From positions 1,116,001 to 1,180,000 of the forward strand of contig NZ_VIWV01000001.1 of assembly GCF_007829875.1 (NCBI RefSeq): DNA of 64,000 bases, written 5' to 3'. Of the stretch, positions 9,574 to 18,632 are shown piece by piece. Positions within the stretch are counted from its first letter, which is position 1. The number at the start of each line of letters is the position of its first letter. The notes beneath the pieces are model-generated. The model saw nothing but the letters and a program-made list of their open reading frames with translations. It did not search any database and was not told the origin of the DNA. The stretch is from Streptomyces capillispiralis (GTDB lineage: Bacteria; Actinomycetota; Actinomycetes; Streptomycetales; Streptomycetaceae). A program made the translations under genes and the position numbers.

Positions 9574-9870
9574 GCCGTCATGACAGCGCCCGTGTGCACG
9601 GCGGCACCAGATTCTCGCTCGCTCCGATCCACCCAGCGGTGGCGGCGGTGCTGAGAGCGAGGCAGACGCCCGGTCCCCGAGGGCGGGAGCCGGTGCCGTC
9701 AGGCGGTGACCTTCCGCACCGGACGGGCCGTAAACCATGCCGGACGGGGGCAGCCGTGCGGGTCGCCGGGTGACCAGGGATGAGCCTTTTCCGCTCTTTC
9801 CGTCGCCCGGCGACCGACGCGGAGACATGACGGACATAAGACTCGGCACCCATCTGCTGCGTTCAAGGCA

Positions 9871-9900
9871 TTGACACGTGCATTACAGAGGCTTTACGTT
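9871..9900 (+). promoter_or_regulatory. Candidate promoter of GH81 gene
   Basis: TTGACA at 9871-9876 matches the housekeeping -35 box. TACGTT at 9895-9900 with an 18-bp spacer is a weak -10. The LacI-type operator begins nine bases further on, so bound repressor would cover the start site. Confidence 0.5.
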
Positions 9901-9908
9901 CCGCCCAC

Positions 9909-9932
9909 CTGAGAGCGCTCTCAGAGCGTTCT
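9909..9932. promoter_or_regulatory. LacI-family operator (16-bp perfect palindrome plus degenerate second copy)
   Basis: CTGAGAGCGCTCTCAG at 9909-9924 is a perfect palindrome with the GAGCGCTC core typical of LacI-family sites for polysaccharide genes. An overlapping half-degenerate copy, AGAGCGTTCT, spans 9923-9932. The same core recurs at 34987, 42197 and 42363, next to a lacI-type gene and two other beta-glucan genes, so it is probably read by the regulator encoded at 33836-34951. Confidence 0.75.
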
Positions 9933-9966
9933 CGGACTCCCCACTTGTCATGACTCGAGGTGTTTC

Positions 9967-12738
9967 ATGCCAGCCCCCCGCACCAGACCGGCAGCCGTCG
10001 CGCTGCTGGCCTCGGCCCTCGTCGCCGTCGGCGTGGGCCCGGCCGCCGTACCGGCGGCCGCGGCCACCGTCCCCGTAGGCTCCGGCAGTTACTCCGACAC
10101 CCGGCCCTCCGGCACGTCGGGCCCCACCACCAACACGGGAACCCCGGTCACACCCAAGGTGACCGACGCCGCCCGGAACCGGCCGGTGCCCACCAACGAC
10201 TGGTGGTCCTCCCTCGCCTTCCAGCGCTACGGCGACAACCCGTACTCGACCCCCATGTACGGGCACCCCCTCACCTACCAGGCCACGGCCGGCGGGCTCG
10301 ACGTCGGCTATCCGACGACCCCCGCGATCGTCGGTGACGGCCGCCAGTACGAGTACGCCCACAAGCGCGACCTCACCATCGGACTGACCGGCCTCAACTC
10401 ACCGAACACCAAGGCCGACGACTGGTCCGACTGGACGGTCACCCCCTACTGGTCCGACGGCGCCCGCACCCTGCGCACCACCATCGGGCACGGCTCCCCG
10501 TTCGTCTACGCCAAGGGCTCCGGCGGCAACGCCCAGATCACCACCGCCGGCTCGCCCGCCGTCTTCGCCGACCAGGGCAACGTCCTCGGCATCACCGTCG
10601 CCGGGCACCACTACGCCCTCTTCGCGCCGACCGGCAGCGACTGGAACGTCGCCGGCTCCACCGTCACCGCGGGGCTCGGCTCCAAGGACTACTTCTCCGT
10701 CGCCGTGCTGCCGTCCACCGACGCGCTGGCCACCTTCAAGAAGTACGCCTTCAGCTTCGTCACCGGTTCCAAGGTCACCTGGAACTACTCCGGGGGCACC
10801 GTCGGCGCCACCTACACGCTCACCACCGAGGCGAAGGAAGGCACCGAGCGCGGCACGCTCCAGGCCCTCTACCGCCACCAGTGGCTGAACACCAAGGACC
10901 CCCTCACCTCCTACACCTACGTCTCGCCGCGCGGCACCATGAAGGTCCGCGAGTCGGCCTCCTTCACCACGAGCCAGAAGGCGTCGGCGGTGCTGCCCGC
11001 GCTGCCCAAGTCGAACGGTGTGGACACCGCCCGGCTGCGCGGCTACCTGAACGAGGTCGTGAACGCCTCCGACCCCTTCTCCGGGGCCTCGGACACCTAC
11101 TGGACCGGCAAGGCGCTCGGCCGCCTCGCCCAACTCGTCCCGGTCGCCGACCAGATCGGCGAGACCGGCACCCGCGACCGGATGCTCGGCCTGATGAAGG
11201 GCAAGCTCCAGGACTGGTTCACGGCGGGAGGCGCGAACGAGTTCAGCTACGACAAGGACTGGAAGACCCTCACCGGCTACCCCGCCTCCTACGGCAGCGA
11301 CACCGAGCTGAACGACCACCACTTCCACTACAGCTACTACGTCTACGCGGCCGCGATCGTCGCGCAGTACGACCCGGCGTGGGCCGCCGACTCCGCCTGG
11401 GGCGGCATGGTCAAGGCCCTCGTGCGGGACGCCGCCAACCCCAGCCGCACCGACGCCGCCTTCCCCTTCCTGCGCGGCTTCGACGTCTACGCGGGCCACA
11501 GCTGGGCCTCCGGCCACCAGGGGTTCGCCGCCGGCAACAACCAGGAGTCCTCCTCCGAGTCCACCAACCTCAGCGCGGCCCTCGTGCTGTGGGGCTCCGC
11601 CACCGGCGACACCTCACTGCGTGACCTCGGAACCTACCTGCTGACCACCGAGTCGGAGTCGATCGCCCAGTACTGGTTCGACGCCGACGAGCAGGTCTTC
11701 CCGTCCTCCTTCGGTCACGACACGGCCGGCATGGTGTGGGGCAGCGGCGCCGCCTACTCGACCTGGTGGACCGCCAACCCCGAGGAGATCCACGGCATCA
11801 ACGTCCTGCCCGTGACCGGCGGGTCGCTCCACCTGGGCGGCGAGAAGGCCGCGATCCGGCGCAACATCGCCGAGATGGAGCGGGAGAACGGCGGCCCGGC
11901 CGTCGAATGGCGCGACATCCTCTGGGAGTTCCAGTCCCTCGCCGACCCGGCCACGGCCCGGGCGAAGTGGGACGCGGGGCACGCCGGCTACACCCCGGAA
12001 CAGGGGGAGTCGAAGGCGCACACCTACCACTGGATCAACACCCTCGACACCCTCGGGGCCCCGGACGCCACCGTCACCGGTGACATCCCCACCTCCGCCG
12101 TCTTCACCAAGGGCACGACCCGCACCTACGCGGCCCACAACCACGGGTCGACGGCCCGCACCGTCACCTTCTCCGACGGCAAGACCCTCTCCGTGCCGGC
12201 CCGTTCCACCGCGACCGGCACCGGAAGCGGTTCACAGGAACCCGACCCGGAACCGCCGACCGGCAACACCTTCCAGTTGCGCAGCGGTGGCACGCTGACC
12301 ACGGCGACGGGGGGCACGGCGGGCAGCGACACCATCGCCTCCGCCGGCGGCACCAACCACGACGGCACCCCGTACCAGCCCGTCGTCTACGAGGTACGCG
12401 GTGTCAACGGCACGCTCACCCCGGGCGCGCAGACCGCCTTCCGGCTCCAGGTGGACGCGGGCACCTCGGTCGGGCTGGGCCAGCAGGCGCGGATCAGCTA
12501 CGACCTCACCGGCGACGGCACCTTCGACCGGACGGAGACGTACCACTACTTCGCGACCGACCCGGTCACCGGATGGGAGGAGTACACGCAGGCCCGCGGC
12601 CTCAAGGCGTCCACGGGCACCCTGGGCGCTCTCGTCGGCGGCACCGTCCGTCTCGAGGTGTGGAACGCCATCGGCAACGGCACCTCGAAGCTCCAGACGG
12701 GCACGGACAAGTCCGTGCTGGTGATTCCCTACAGCTGA
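9967..12738 (+). CDS. Secreted GH81 endo-beta-1,3-glucanase
   Basis: 923 residues. A Sec signal peptide ending near AAA-AT is followed by the GH81 fold, recognisable from NDWWSSL near the start of the mature protein, GHSWASG, and the NNQESSSE active-site block at 524-531, where Glu is the catalytic base in this inverting family. After a Pro/Glu linker at about residue 760, a C-terminal beta-rich domain of about 155 residues resembles a carbohydrate-binding module of the CBM56 type (tentative). The enzyme should hydrolyse internal beta-1,3 bonds of fungal or algal glucan outside the cell. ATG 9967 follows GAGGTG. The upstream operator links it to the beta-glucan genes around 34-44 kb. Confidence 0.9.
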   Translation: MPAPRTRPAAVALLASALVAVGVGPAAVPAAAATVPVGSGSYSDTRPSGTSGPTTNTGTPVTPKVTDAARNRPVPTNDWWSSLAFQRYGDNPYSTPMYGHPLTYQATAGGLDVGYPTTPAIVGDGRQYEYAHKRDLTIGLTGLNSPNTKADDWSDWTVTPYWSDGARTLRTTIGHGSPFVYAKGSGGNAQITTAGSPAVFADQGNVLGITVAGHHYALFAPTGSDWNVAGSTVTAGLGSKDYFSVAVLPSTDALATFKKYAFSFVTGSKVTWNYSGGTVGATYTLTTEAKEGTERGTLQALYRHQWLNTKDPLTSYTYVSPRGTMKVRESASFTTSQKASAVLPALPKSNGVDTARLRGYLNEVVNASDPFSGASDTYWTGKALGRLAQLVPVADQIGETGTRDRMLGLMKGKLQDWFTAGGANEFSYDKDWKTLTGYPASYGSDTELNDHHFHYSYYVYAAAIVAQYDPAWAADSAWGGMVKALVRDAANPSRTDAAFPFLRGFDVYAGHSWASGHQGFAAGNNQESSSESTNLSAALVLWGSATGDTSLRDLGTYLLTTESESIAQYWFDADEQVFPSSFGHDTAGMVWGSGAAYSTWWTANPEEIHGINVLPVTGGSLHLGGEKAAIRRNIAEMERENGGPAVEWRDILWEFQSLADPATARAKWDAGHAGYTPEQGESKAHTYHWINTLDTLGAPDATVTGDIPTSAVFTKGTTRTYAAHNHGSTARTVTFSDGKTLSVPARSTATGTGSGSQEPDPEPPTGNTFQLRSGGTLTTATGGTAGSDTIASAGGTNHDGTPYQPVVYEVRGVNGTLTPGAQTAFRLQVDAGTSVGLGQQARISYDLTGDGTFDRTETYHYFATDPVTGWEEYTQARGLKASTGTLGALVGGTVRLEVWNAIGNGTSKLQTGTDKSVLVIPYS

Positions 12739-12797
12739 ACCGGTGAGCCCTGACCGGTGAGCCGGGGAACCGGATACCGGAGAACCGGCGGAGGCAG

Positions 12798-12832
12798 GCG
12801 GCGGGCATCGGCATACGGCCGGTGCCCGCCGC
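12798..12832 (+). terminator. Terminator hairpin after GH81 gene
   Basis: A 15-bp inverted repeat with a single G-U-type mismatch (12798-12812 with 12818-12832) and a 5-nt loop lies 60 bp after the GH81 stop. There is no T run, as is usual in high-GC actinobacteria. Confidence 0.6.
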
Positions 12833-12950
12833 TCCCGCTCGGTCGGGTGCGTGTCCCTCCCGGACGGCCGGTGACTGCTCCGAACGGACGTACCGATGAT
12901 TCCCGCACGGGCGGGGGGGTCGATACAGGAGGAGAGCAAGGAGACCCGCC

Positions 12951-13508
12951 ATGCCCGAGCAGCGCCCCGCACACCACCCCACGACCGAACTCGACAGCCG
13001 CTACAGCTCCGCCCTCAATCCCCGCCCCGGTGCCGGGGACGTCACCGCCACCGAGTGGGCCGAGGCCCAGCGGCACCTGGAGGCCGCCGAGATCTTCTGG
13101 GTCTCCACGGTGCGGCCCGACGGCAGGCTGCACGTCACGCCCGTGATCGCGGCCTGGCACGACGGTGTGCTGTACTTCTCCACCGGCCGGGAGGAGCAGA
13201 AGGCGAAGAACCTCGCCCATGACGCGCACTGCGCGGTGACCACCGGGGGGAACGCGCTCGGCAAGGGGCTGGACCTGGTGGTCGAGGGCGAGGCGGAGCC
13301 GGTGACCGATCCGGCGCTGCTGGAGGAGGTGATCGCGGCGCACGAGACGAAGTACGGGCCGCACATCACCTCACCGGAGGGCACCTTCCACGGGCTCGGG
13401 GACTCGTTCCGCAGGGGTGACGCCGTGGTGTTCGCGGTCCCCCCGGCCACCGCGTACGGCTTCGGCCGGGAGGACGGTGTGTTCAGCCATACGCGATGGG
13501 TGTTCTGA
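12951..13508 (+). CDS. Pyridoxamine 5'-phosphate oxidase-like flavin/F420-binding protein
   Basis: 185 residues with the split beta-barrel pattern of the PNPOx-like family: a strand with FWVSTVRPDGRLHVTPV, a second with GVLYFSTG, then KAKNLAHDAHCAVTTG, where flavin or F420 phosphate is bound. Members include F420-dependent reductases and general stress proteins. The exact cofactor and substrate cannot be read from sequence. ATG 12951 follows an AGGAGG-type site and the gene appears monocistronic. It converges with the next gene. Confidence 0.8.
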   Translation: MPEQRPAHHPTTELDSRYSSALNPRPGAGDVTATEWAEAQRHLEAAEIFWVSTVRPDGRLHVTPVIAAWHDGVLYFSTGREEQKAKNLAHDAHCAVTTGGNALGKGLDLVVEGEAEPVTDPALLEEVIAAHETKYGPHITSPEGTFHGLGDSFRRGDAVVFAVPPATAYGFGREDGVFSHTRWVF

Positions 13509-13560
13509 GGGCCGGGCGCCCGGGGGCGGTCCCTGTCCGGCCGCGGGCGTCACCGCCGCG

Positions 13561-13959
13561 TCAGAGGCCCGCCCGCGCCAGCAGCACCGGCAGTGCCTCC
13601 GGCTTCACCTTCTGCACGGAACGCACCTGTCCCAGGGCCAGTTCGGCACGGCCCACCGGTTCCCGGTGGAGCGCCTTCGTGGCCTCCGGCAGCAGGGTCG
13701 CGGCGACCAGGAAGGAGACGTCGGGGTCGTCGGGCTCCTCCCAGGGCTCCTCGTCGACCTCGGCCACCGCCGCGACCGCCGCCTCGGGGCCGGTGAAGTA
13801 GAACCAGAGGCGGTCGCCCGGCCGCATGCGGTTGCGGCGGCTGAGCCAGAGCTCCAGCTCCGGTTCCTCCTCGGCCAGTTGGCGCATCGTCTCCTTGTCG
13901 GACGGCTCCCCGTCCAGCGTGTCCTTGCGCGGATCGAGGATGTAGATCCAGTCCGCCAT
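13561..13959 (-). CDS. Small EVE/PUA-like domain protein (tentative)
   Basis: 132 residues, acidic. It starts with MADWIYILDPR and has GDRLWFYFTGP followed by a beta-rich segment, which resembles EVE/PUA-like modified-nucleotide binding folds that open with a similar WxxxxDP motif. The assignment is weak because key aromatic-cage residues cannot be confirmed by eye. It is a single gene, convergent with the flavin protein. The ATG at 13959 is preceded (minus strand) by GAGAGGGATTTC, a good ribosome site. Confidence 0.6.
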   Translation of the reverse strand: MADWIYILDPRKDTLDGEPSDKETMRQLAEEEPELELWLSRRNRMRPGDRLWFYFTGPEAAVAAVAEVDEEPWEEPDDPDVSFLVAATLLPEATKALHREPVGRAELALGQVRSVQKVKPEALPVLLARAGL

Positions 13960-14190
13960 GAAATCCCTCTCGGTCAGGACCGCTCGGCCCGCGAAAAGAC
14001 ACCTCGGTGCAGCCCTTCATGGTGCCAGGTCTCCGGGACGGAGGGGTACGTATTTTCGAGAGCCGTTGATATCGCGGCGGCACGTCGACGGCGGGCGACC
14101 CGCGCCCACGCGTTCACACCCCGAACGTGCCGCCCGGCTCGCCGCTCCTCCAGGTGACCGGGCGCACCGGGCGGCCGGGGGCGTGTCCGC

Positions 14191-15849
14191 TCAGTCCGCC
14201 GGCCGCAGGGCGCCGTTGCCCAGTCCGTCCCGTGCCAGGACGGTGATCTGCCGGCTGAGCTCGGCCACCCTGCGCGACCGCTCCTCGAACTCGCGGAGCG
14301 CCTGGAAGACGGTCCCGTAGCGGCGCTGTGCGGTGATGTCCATCTGGGGGATGCGGGCGCCCTTGCCGTCGAACCGGAAGGTCCCGCTGGTGCTGGTGGA
14401 GCGGCGGCTGTTGACGGCGCTGTGCATGAAGCCCTGGAGGAAGTCCGTGTCGAGCTGGTCGCTGACGGACACCGGTTCCGGGTCCGCGTACCGCACCAGT
14501 CCGGCCCTGATCAGGTCGGCGACGGCGACGCTGGCACCGTCCAGGGCGCCGGGGCCCTCGCCCGCGGCCAGGGTGGGCAGCAGTTCGCCCAGGCGGTGCA
14601 GCTGCTCGGCCAGCTCGCGGTGGAGGGCGTCGTATTCGGCGACGTAGTCGCGGTGCGACTCCTCGACGTGGCGGCCCGGGGTGAGGTCCACCAGATCGTC
14701 GAGCAGGTCGATCTGGGCGACCTCGGTGATCTGCTCGGGGCGCGGCTCCAGCGGGTCGTCCGGGTCGTTGGCGGTCAGGTCGACCATGCGTACGGTGCCG
14801 GCGGCGTCGTCCGGTGCCGCCGGCCGGCGCAGCTGCCACAGGTGGACGGGGAGGGAGTGCGCGGCGGCGGTACCGGGCGGCAGTGCGGTGACCTGGGTCA
14901 GGATGCCCCGGCGCACGAGCTCGGCGCGGATCCGGCGGCCGGCCTTGCGGTAGGCCACGGAGGCGGGCATCACCATGACGACCCGGCCGCCCGGCGCGGT
15001 GTGCGCGTAGGCATGCTGCAGCCAGGCCAGCTCGCCCTCGGCGCGGGAGGGCGTGCCGAGTTCCCAGCGCGGGTCGAGGAGCAGGTCCTCCCGGCCCCAG
15101 TCGGTGTCGCTGACCGGCGGGTCGCAGACGACGAGGTCGGCCTTGAGGTCCGGCCACTGGTCGGCGCGCAGGGAGTCGCCCTGCCTGATCTCGGTGCCGG
15201 CCTCCGCCGCGAGCTCGGCCCGCCACCGCGCGAACCGTGCGCTGCGGGCGTCCACTTCCTGGCCGTAACGCCGGGTGCCCGGTGCCGCGGTGATGCCGAG
15301 GAGGAGGGAGCCGATGCCGCACGCCGGGTCGAACAGCACCGCGTCGGCGGCCACGTCACCGACGTCGTGGCGGACGGCGCGGACCACCCGGGGCGCGGTC
15401 ACCTGATCGGATCCCGCGCGGCGCACCGACTCCGTGAACCGCTCGGCGAGGCCGTTCACCACCTCGACGGGGGAACGTTCCTCCGCCAGGCGGTGGGCCA
15501 GGACGGCCCCCTGTTCGGGCAGCGCGGACGGCGTGCCACCGCCGGGGCCCGCGAGGGCCTCGGCGACGTCCGCGAGCCCGCCGAGGATGTCGTCGCCGTA
15601 GGCTCCGCGCAGCACCTGCCACAGCTGGACCTCGTCGGTGACGTCCTGACCCTTGCGCTGTCTGTCCAGCCACGTCTGCACCTCGGCCAGGTCGAACAGG
15701 GGGCTGTTCACCCCGCCTCCGACCGGTGCCGGGAAGTCGTCGTACCGGCGCCTCCAGTTGGACACGGCGGCACGGGTGACACCCGCGATACGGGCGATCT
15801 CGGAACCGGTTACCAACGGGTTCGTCGGAGTGGCCGGGGTCTGCGACAT
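14191..15849 (-). CDS. HTH-linked N6-adenine DNA methyltransferase-like protein (solitary type I M/S-like)
   Basis: 552 residues. Residues 14-60 form a MerR/excisionase-like helix-turn-helix (EIARIAGVTRAAVSNWRRR). The SAM site DPACGIG is at 174-180 and motif IV is DPPV at 243-246, where the usual aromatic residue (NPPY/F) is replaced by Val. The last 45 residues resemble the coiled-coil spacer that ends type I specificity subunits. This suggests an M domain fused to half an S subunit. No restriction subunit is nearby. It may be an orphan methyltransferase or a catalytically altered DNA-binding regulator. A palindrome just upstream may be its own operator. Confidence 0.75.
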   Translation of the reverse strand: MSQTPATPTNPLVTGSEIARIAGVTRAAVSNWRRRYDDFPAPVGGGVNSPLFDLAEVQTWLDRQRKGQDVTDEVQLWQVLRGAYGDDILGGLADVAEALAGPGGGTPSALPEQGAVLAHRLAEERSPVEVVNGLAERFTESVRRAGSDQVTAPRVVRAVRHDVGDVAADAVLFDPACGIGSLLLGITAAPGTRRYGQEVDARSARFARWRAELAAEAGTEIRQGDSLRADQWPDLKADLVVCDPPVSDTDWGREDLLLDPRWELGTPSRAEGELAWLQHAYAHTAPGGRVVMVMPASVAYRKAGRRIRAELVRRGILTQVTALPPGTAAAHSLPVHLWQLRRPAAPDDAAGTVRMVDLTANDPDDPLEPRPEQITEVAQIDLLDDLVDLTPGRHVEESHRDYVAEYDALHRELAEQLHRLGELLPTLAAGEGPGALDGASVAVADLIRAGLVRYADPEPVSVSDQLDTDFLQGFMHSAVNSRRSTSTSGTFRFDGKGARIPQMDITAQRRYGTVFQALREFEERSRRVAELSRQITVLARDGLGNGALRPAD

Positions 15850-15896
15850 ACCGCCACGCTACACAGGGGTGGGGCCCCGCATCAATCATGAACGGC

Positions 15897-15913
15897 CGTT
15901 GACGGCGTCAACG
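15897..15913. promoter_or_regulatory. 17-nt palindrome upstream of the HTH-methyltransferase gene
   Basis: CGTTGACG and CGTCAACG form perfect 8-bp arms around one central G, 48 bp upstream of the methyltransferase start. The arm includes TTGACG. It could be an operator for the protein's own HTH domain. Confidence 0.4.
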
Positions 15914-15958
15914 CGGGGCGTGGAGGTGATGTTGCTGGTGTGACTGGTGGTGCTGATG

Positions 15959-15990
15959 TGCCCTGTGTGACGATGTCGGTACACAGGGCA
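15959..15990 (-). terminator. Terminator after alpha/beta hydrolase gene
   Basis: A perfect 10-bp inverted repeat (TGCCCTGTGT with ACACAGGGCA, 12-nt loop) lies immediately after the hydrolase stop codon on the minus strand. Confidence 0.6.
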
Positions 15991-15993
15991 GGC

Positions 15994-16719
15994 TCAGGCG
16001 AGCTTGAGGAGCAGTTCGCTGAGTTCGACCGGCATGGTGATCATGGAGTCATGGCCTGTCGGCAGTTCCCAGACCTGGGCGGGCGTGCCGTTGGGCTGGA
16101 CCGGGGGGACGGGGCGGCGGGTGATGCCCGCCGGCATGGCGCCGACGTTGTGGATGTGCGTGCGCGGGATCGCGTCCACCGCCGGGTCGTCCAGGTGCAC
16201 CGGCTGTTGCAAGCAGCGCACCGGCTGGTCCGAGAGCATCCCGCGCAGCCAGGCTACGTCCGCCGGGTCGGTGACGCCGAACAGGCCCAAGGGCGGGGGC
16301 AGTTCGGGCATCGGCGGCACGCGCCAGCCGCTCTCGGACCGCACCGCGGCCTCGATCAGCTGCCGCGTCGCGGGCTGGACGTCGACCGCGGACTCGCCGT
16401 CCTCCGGGACCATCGCGTCGAGGTACACCAGGTGCCCGATGCGGTCCGGAATCCGGTTCGCCGCGGAGGAGATCACCAGCCCCGCGTAACTGTGGCCGAC
16501 GAGTACGACGTCACCGAGATCCTCCCTGGTGATCAGGTCGACCACGTCGTCGACGTGCGTGTCGAGCCCCACCTCCGGGCCCAGGAGGTGTGCCTTGTCG
16601 CCGTGGCCGGTCAGGGACGGCGCGAACGCCCGGTGCCCGGCGGCCTCCAGCAACGGCACCACCCGGTCCCAGCACCGTCCGCTGTGCCAGGCTCCGTGTA
16701 TCAGCAGGAATGTTGACAT
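15994..16719 (-). CDS. Alpha/beta hydrolase (EstC/methylesterase-like)
   Basis: 241 residues, cytosolic, no signal peptide. The nucleophile elbow GHSYAG places Ser at residue 77. The oxyanion HGAWHSG is at 8-14, and the C-terminal TGHDSM supplies the catalytic His near 223. The compact size and motifs match the plant-esterase-like/EstC group that cleaves small carboxylic esters. It is transcribed divergently from an HxlR regulator across 204 bp, so it is the likely target of that regulator. The ATG at 16719 has an AAGGAAGG site about 11 bases upstream. Confidence 0.82.
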   Translation of the reverse strand: MSTFLLIHGAWHSGRCWDRVVPLLEAAGHRAFAPSLTGHGDKAHLLGPEVGLDTHVDDVVDLITREDLGDVVLVGHSYAGLVISSAANRIPDRIGHLVYLDAMVPEDGESAVDVQPATRQLIEAAVRSESGWRVPPMPELPPPLGLFGVTDPADVAWLRGMLSDQPVRCLQQPVHLDDPAVDAIPRTHIHNVGAMPAGITRRPVPPVQPNGTPAQVWELPTGHDSMITMPVELSELLLKLA

Positions 16720-16824
16720 GACTGAGTCGGCCTTCCTTTACGTCAAGGGATGAACACGTGAGGGGATGAGCACGGCCGTGCCTCGCGCATGCCGCCGGTT
16801 GGCGGCAGAGGACGGTTACTCTTC

Positions 16825-16908
16825 GTGCCTCGGTACCGTTCGAGTACCAGGATCATGCTGGTGCAGGAGGCGCACCGCAGGCAATAAGGCACTTTTCGGT
16901 GCCTCGGT
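16825..16908. promoter_or_regulatory. Divergent hydrolase/HxlR control region with repeated GTGCCTCGGT
   Basis: The 10-mer GTGCCTCGGT occurs at 16825-16834 and 16899-16908. The second copy overlaps an inverted repeat AGGCAC...GTGCCT (16887-16904). GGTAC...GTACC at 16832-16848 forms another. HxlR proteins bind such paired sites as dimers, so these are candidate operators for the divergent promoters. Confidence 0.45.
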
Positions 16909-16923
16909 TCCCCGGAGGTAACC

Positions 16924-17310
16924 ATGGACACGGCACACGGCGATCCGCGGCCCGAGCCGCGGTCCAGCGACGCCTGCCGGACCCGGGTGGTGCTCGACAT
17001 CGTCGGTGACAAGTGGTCGCTGCTGGTCGTACGCAACCTCAGGGACGGTCCGCGCCGGTTCACCGAGCTCAAGAGGGCCATCGACGGAATCAGCCAGCGC
17101 ATGCTCACCGTGACGCTGCGCAGCCTGGAGCGCGACGGCATCCTGACCCGCACCGTCCACGGCGTGATGCCGCCCCATGTCAGCTACGAGCTCACCGAGA
17201 TGGGGGTCGCCCTGCGCGAGGCCACGGCGCCCCTGCTCGAATGGAGCGTGGCGCACCTCGCCCGCATCGACGACGCCCGCGCCGCTTACGACGCCCGCAC
17301 GGACGGGTGA
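16924..17310 (+). CDS. HxlR-family winged-helix transcriptional regulator
   Basis: 128 residues with the standard HxlR layout: a conserved Cys near the start (CRTRVVLDIVGDKWSLLV), then FTELKRAIDGISQRMLTVTLRSLERDG, which forms the recognition helix, and the YELTEMG beta-wing. The N-terminal Cys is shared with redox- or aldehyde-sensing members, but sensing is not proven. ATG 16924 follows CCGGAGGTAACC, an excellent ribosome site. It likely controls itself and the divergent hydrolase. Confidence 0.88.
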   Translation: MDTAHGDPRPEPRSSDACRTRVVLDIVGDKWSLLVVRNLRDGPRRFTELKRAIDGISQRMLTVTLRSLERDGILTRTVHGVMPPHVSYELTEMGVALREATAPLLEWSVAHLARIDDARAAYDARTDG

Positions 17311-17407
17311 CGCCGTAGCCTGCGGACGGGTCGCGCCGGAGCCGACCGGCCGGTGACGTGGCAGCGCCGACCGACGCCCGCTCCGCTTCGCGCATCCGGG
17401 TTCGGCG

Positions 17408-18442
17408 TCAGCCGTCGGCCCGGAGAGCGCCGAGCAGCATCGGCAGTGAGGCGTGCAGTTCGCGTTGCCAGTACGCCCAGCCGTGCGTTCCCGGCCCGTA
17501 GAAGTGGGTGGTGAGGTGCTTCGCGCCGACGCGCCTCAACTCGGCGGCCAGTGCGTGGTTCTGCCGGTTGAAGTCGGCCTCGAGGGCGCTGGTGCTGCCC
17601 GGCGAATCCAGCGGGCCGGTGGTGCCGTCGCCGCAGGACAGGTACACGGGCAGCGACGTGAGCCGCCGGGCCAGGTGGAACGGGTCGTGGGCCTGCCAGA
17701 CGGAGCGCTGGGCGACCGGGTCGCCCCAGACCCTCAGGGGGTCGTCGCCCTGGCCGGCGAAGAAGCCCATGATGCGGTCGACCGACTCGTCGTCGAGCAG
17801 CGGGTGGGCCGAACCGGAGTAGGCGGCGGTCGCCTTGAACATGCCGGGGTGCCGTGCCGCGTACAGCAGGGCGCCCTGGCCGCCCATGGACAGTCCGGCC
17901 ACGACGCGGTTGGTTCCGGCGCCCCAGTCGCGCTCCAGGAGGTGCCGCAGCTCGACGGTGTGGAAGGTCTCCCAGGCGGGGTCGCCGCCCTCGCCGTGGT
18001 TCCACCAGTCGCTGTACCAACCGTTCCAGCCGGCCTCCGGCATGACGACGAGCACGTCGCGCAGGCTGCCGATCCCGGCCACGTCGGTCCTGGCGGTCCA
18101 CGAGGTGTAGTCGCCGCAACAGCCGTGCAGCAGCCAGAAGGTCGGCCAGTGCCGGCGCCGGTCGTGCGGGTTCCAGCCGTCGGGGGTGAGGAGGCGGACC
18201 TTGACCGTACGGCCGCCCAGGGCCGCCGACCGGACCGACAGGTCGACCTGCCGGTCCGCGACCCGCGTGACCGCGACGACCTCCGCGCCACGCGGACTCG
18301 GGGCGGCAGCCTGGCCGGCGACGACCGGCGCGGCGGCGAGTGGGCCGACGCTCGGCGGGGACGCCTGGGCCGGCAGCGCACCCAGTACGAGGAGGGCGCC
18401 GAGGGCCGCGATCGCGCCGCACAGTCGCTTCTTCATCTGCAC
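17408..18442 (-). CDS. Secreted alpha/beta esterase, antigen 85-like
   Basis: 344 residues. A Sec signal peptide (MKKRL core, cleavage near AQA-SPP) is followed by an esterase D/Ag85-type alpha/beta hydrolase: WLLHGCCGDYTSW, PEAGWNGWYSDWW, and the nucleophile GLSMGGQG with Ser at 185. Such proteins cleave small esters or transfer acyl groups at the cell surface; in Streptomyces no mycolates exist, so an esterase role is more likely. Start given at GTG 18442; ATG two codons later is equally possible. It is convergent with the HxlR gene. Confidence 0.83.
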   Translation of the reverse strand: MQMKKRLCGAIAALGALLVLGALPAQASPPSVGPLAAAPVVAGQAAAPSPRGAEVVAVTRVADRQVDLSVRSAALGGRTVKVRLLTPDGWNPHDRRRHWPTFWLLHGCCGDYTSWTARTDVAGIGSLRDVLVVMPEAGWNGWYSDWWNHGEGGDPAWETFHTVELRHLLERDWGAGTNRVVAGLSMGGQGALLYAARHPGMFKATAAYSGSAHPLLDDESVDRIMGFFAGQGDDPLRVWGDPVAQRSVWQAHDPFHLARRLTSLPVYLSCGDGTTGPLDSPGSTSALEADFNRQNHALAAELRRVGAKHLTTHFYGPGTHGWAYWQRELHASLPMLLGALRADG

Positions 18443-18632
18443 CGCCTGGGAGGATGGGCGTGAGGATGTGACCGTGGTTCGTCGGGCGCGTACCGCTGGT
18501 CCTGCGCCCCGATCAACTATGGACCTGTTCCGGCGCGCGTCAAGACGTGGTCGACCGTCGTCGTCATGGCGCGCGGATGAGTCGCGGCGTCGGTGCGCGC
18601 CGTCCCGTGCCGGGGAGGTGACCGGATACGGA

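Larger units (their letters stand above)
9426..9966. other. 541-bp intergenic region between accessory block and GH81 gene
   Basis: No coding frame with a plausible start and ribosome site was found on either strand. The region holds a terminator hairpin near 9540, and a promoter with a LacI-type operator just before the GH81 gene. The middle part, about 9575-9865, shows nothing I can assign. Confidence 0.5.
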
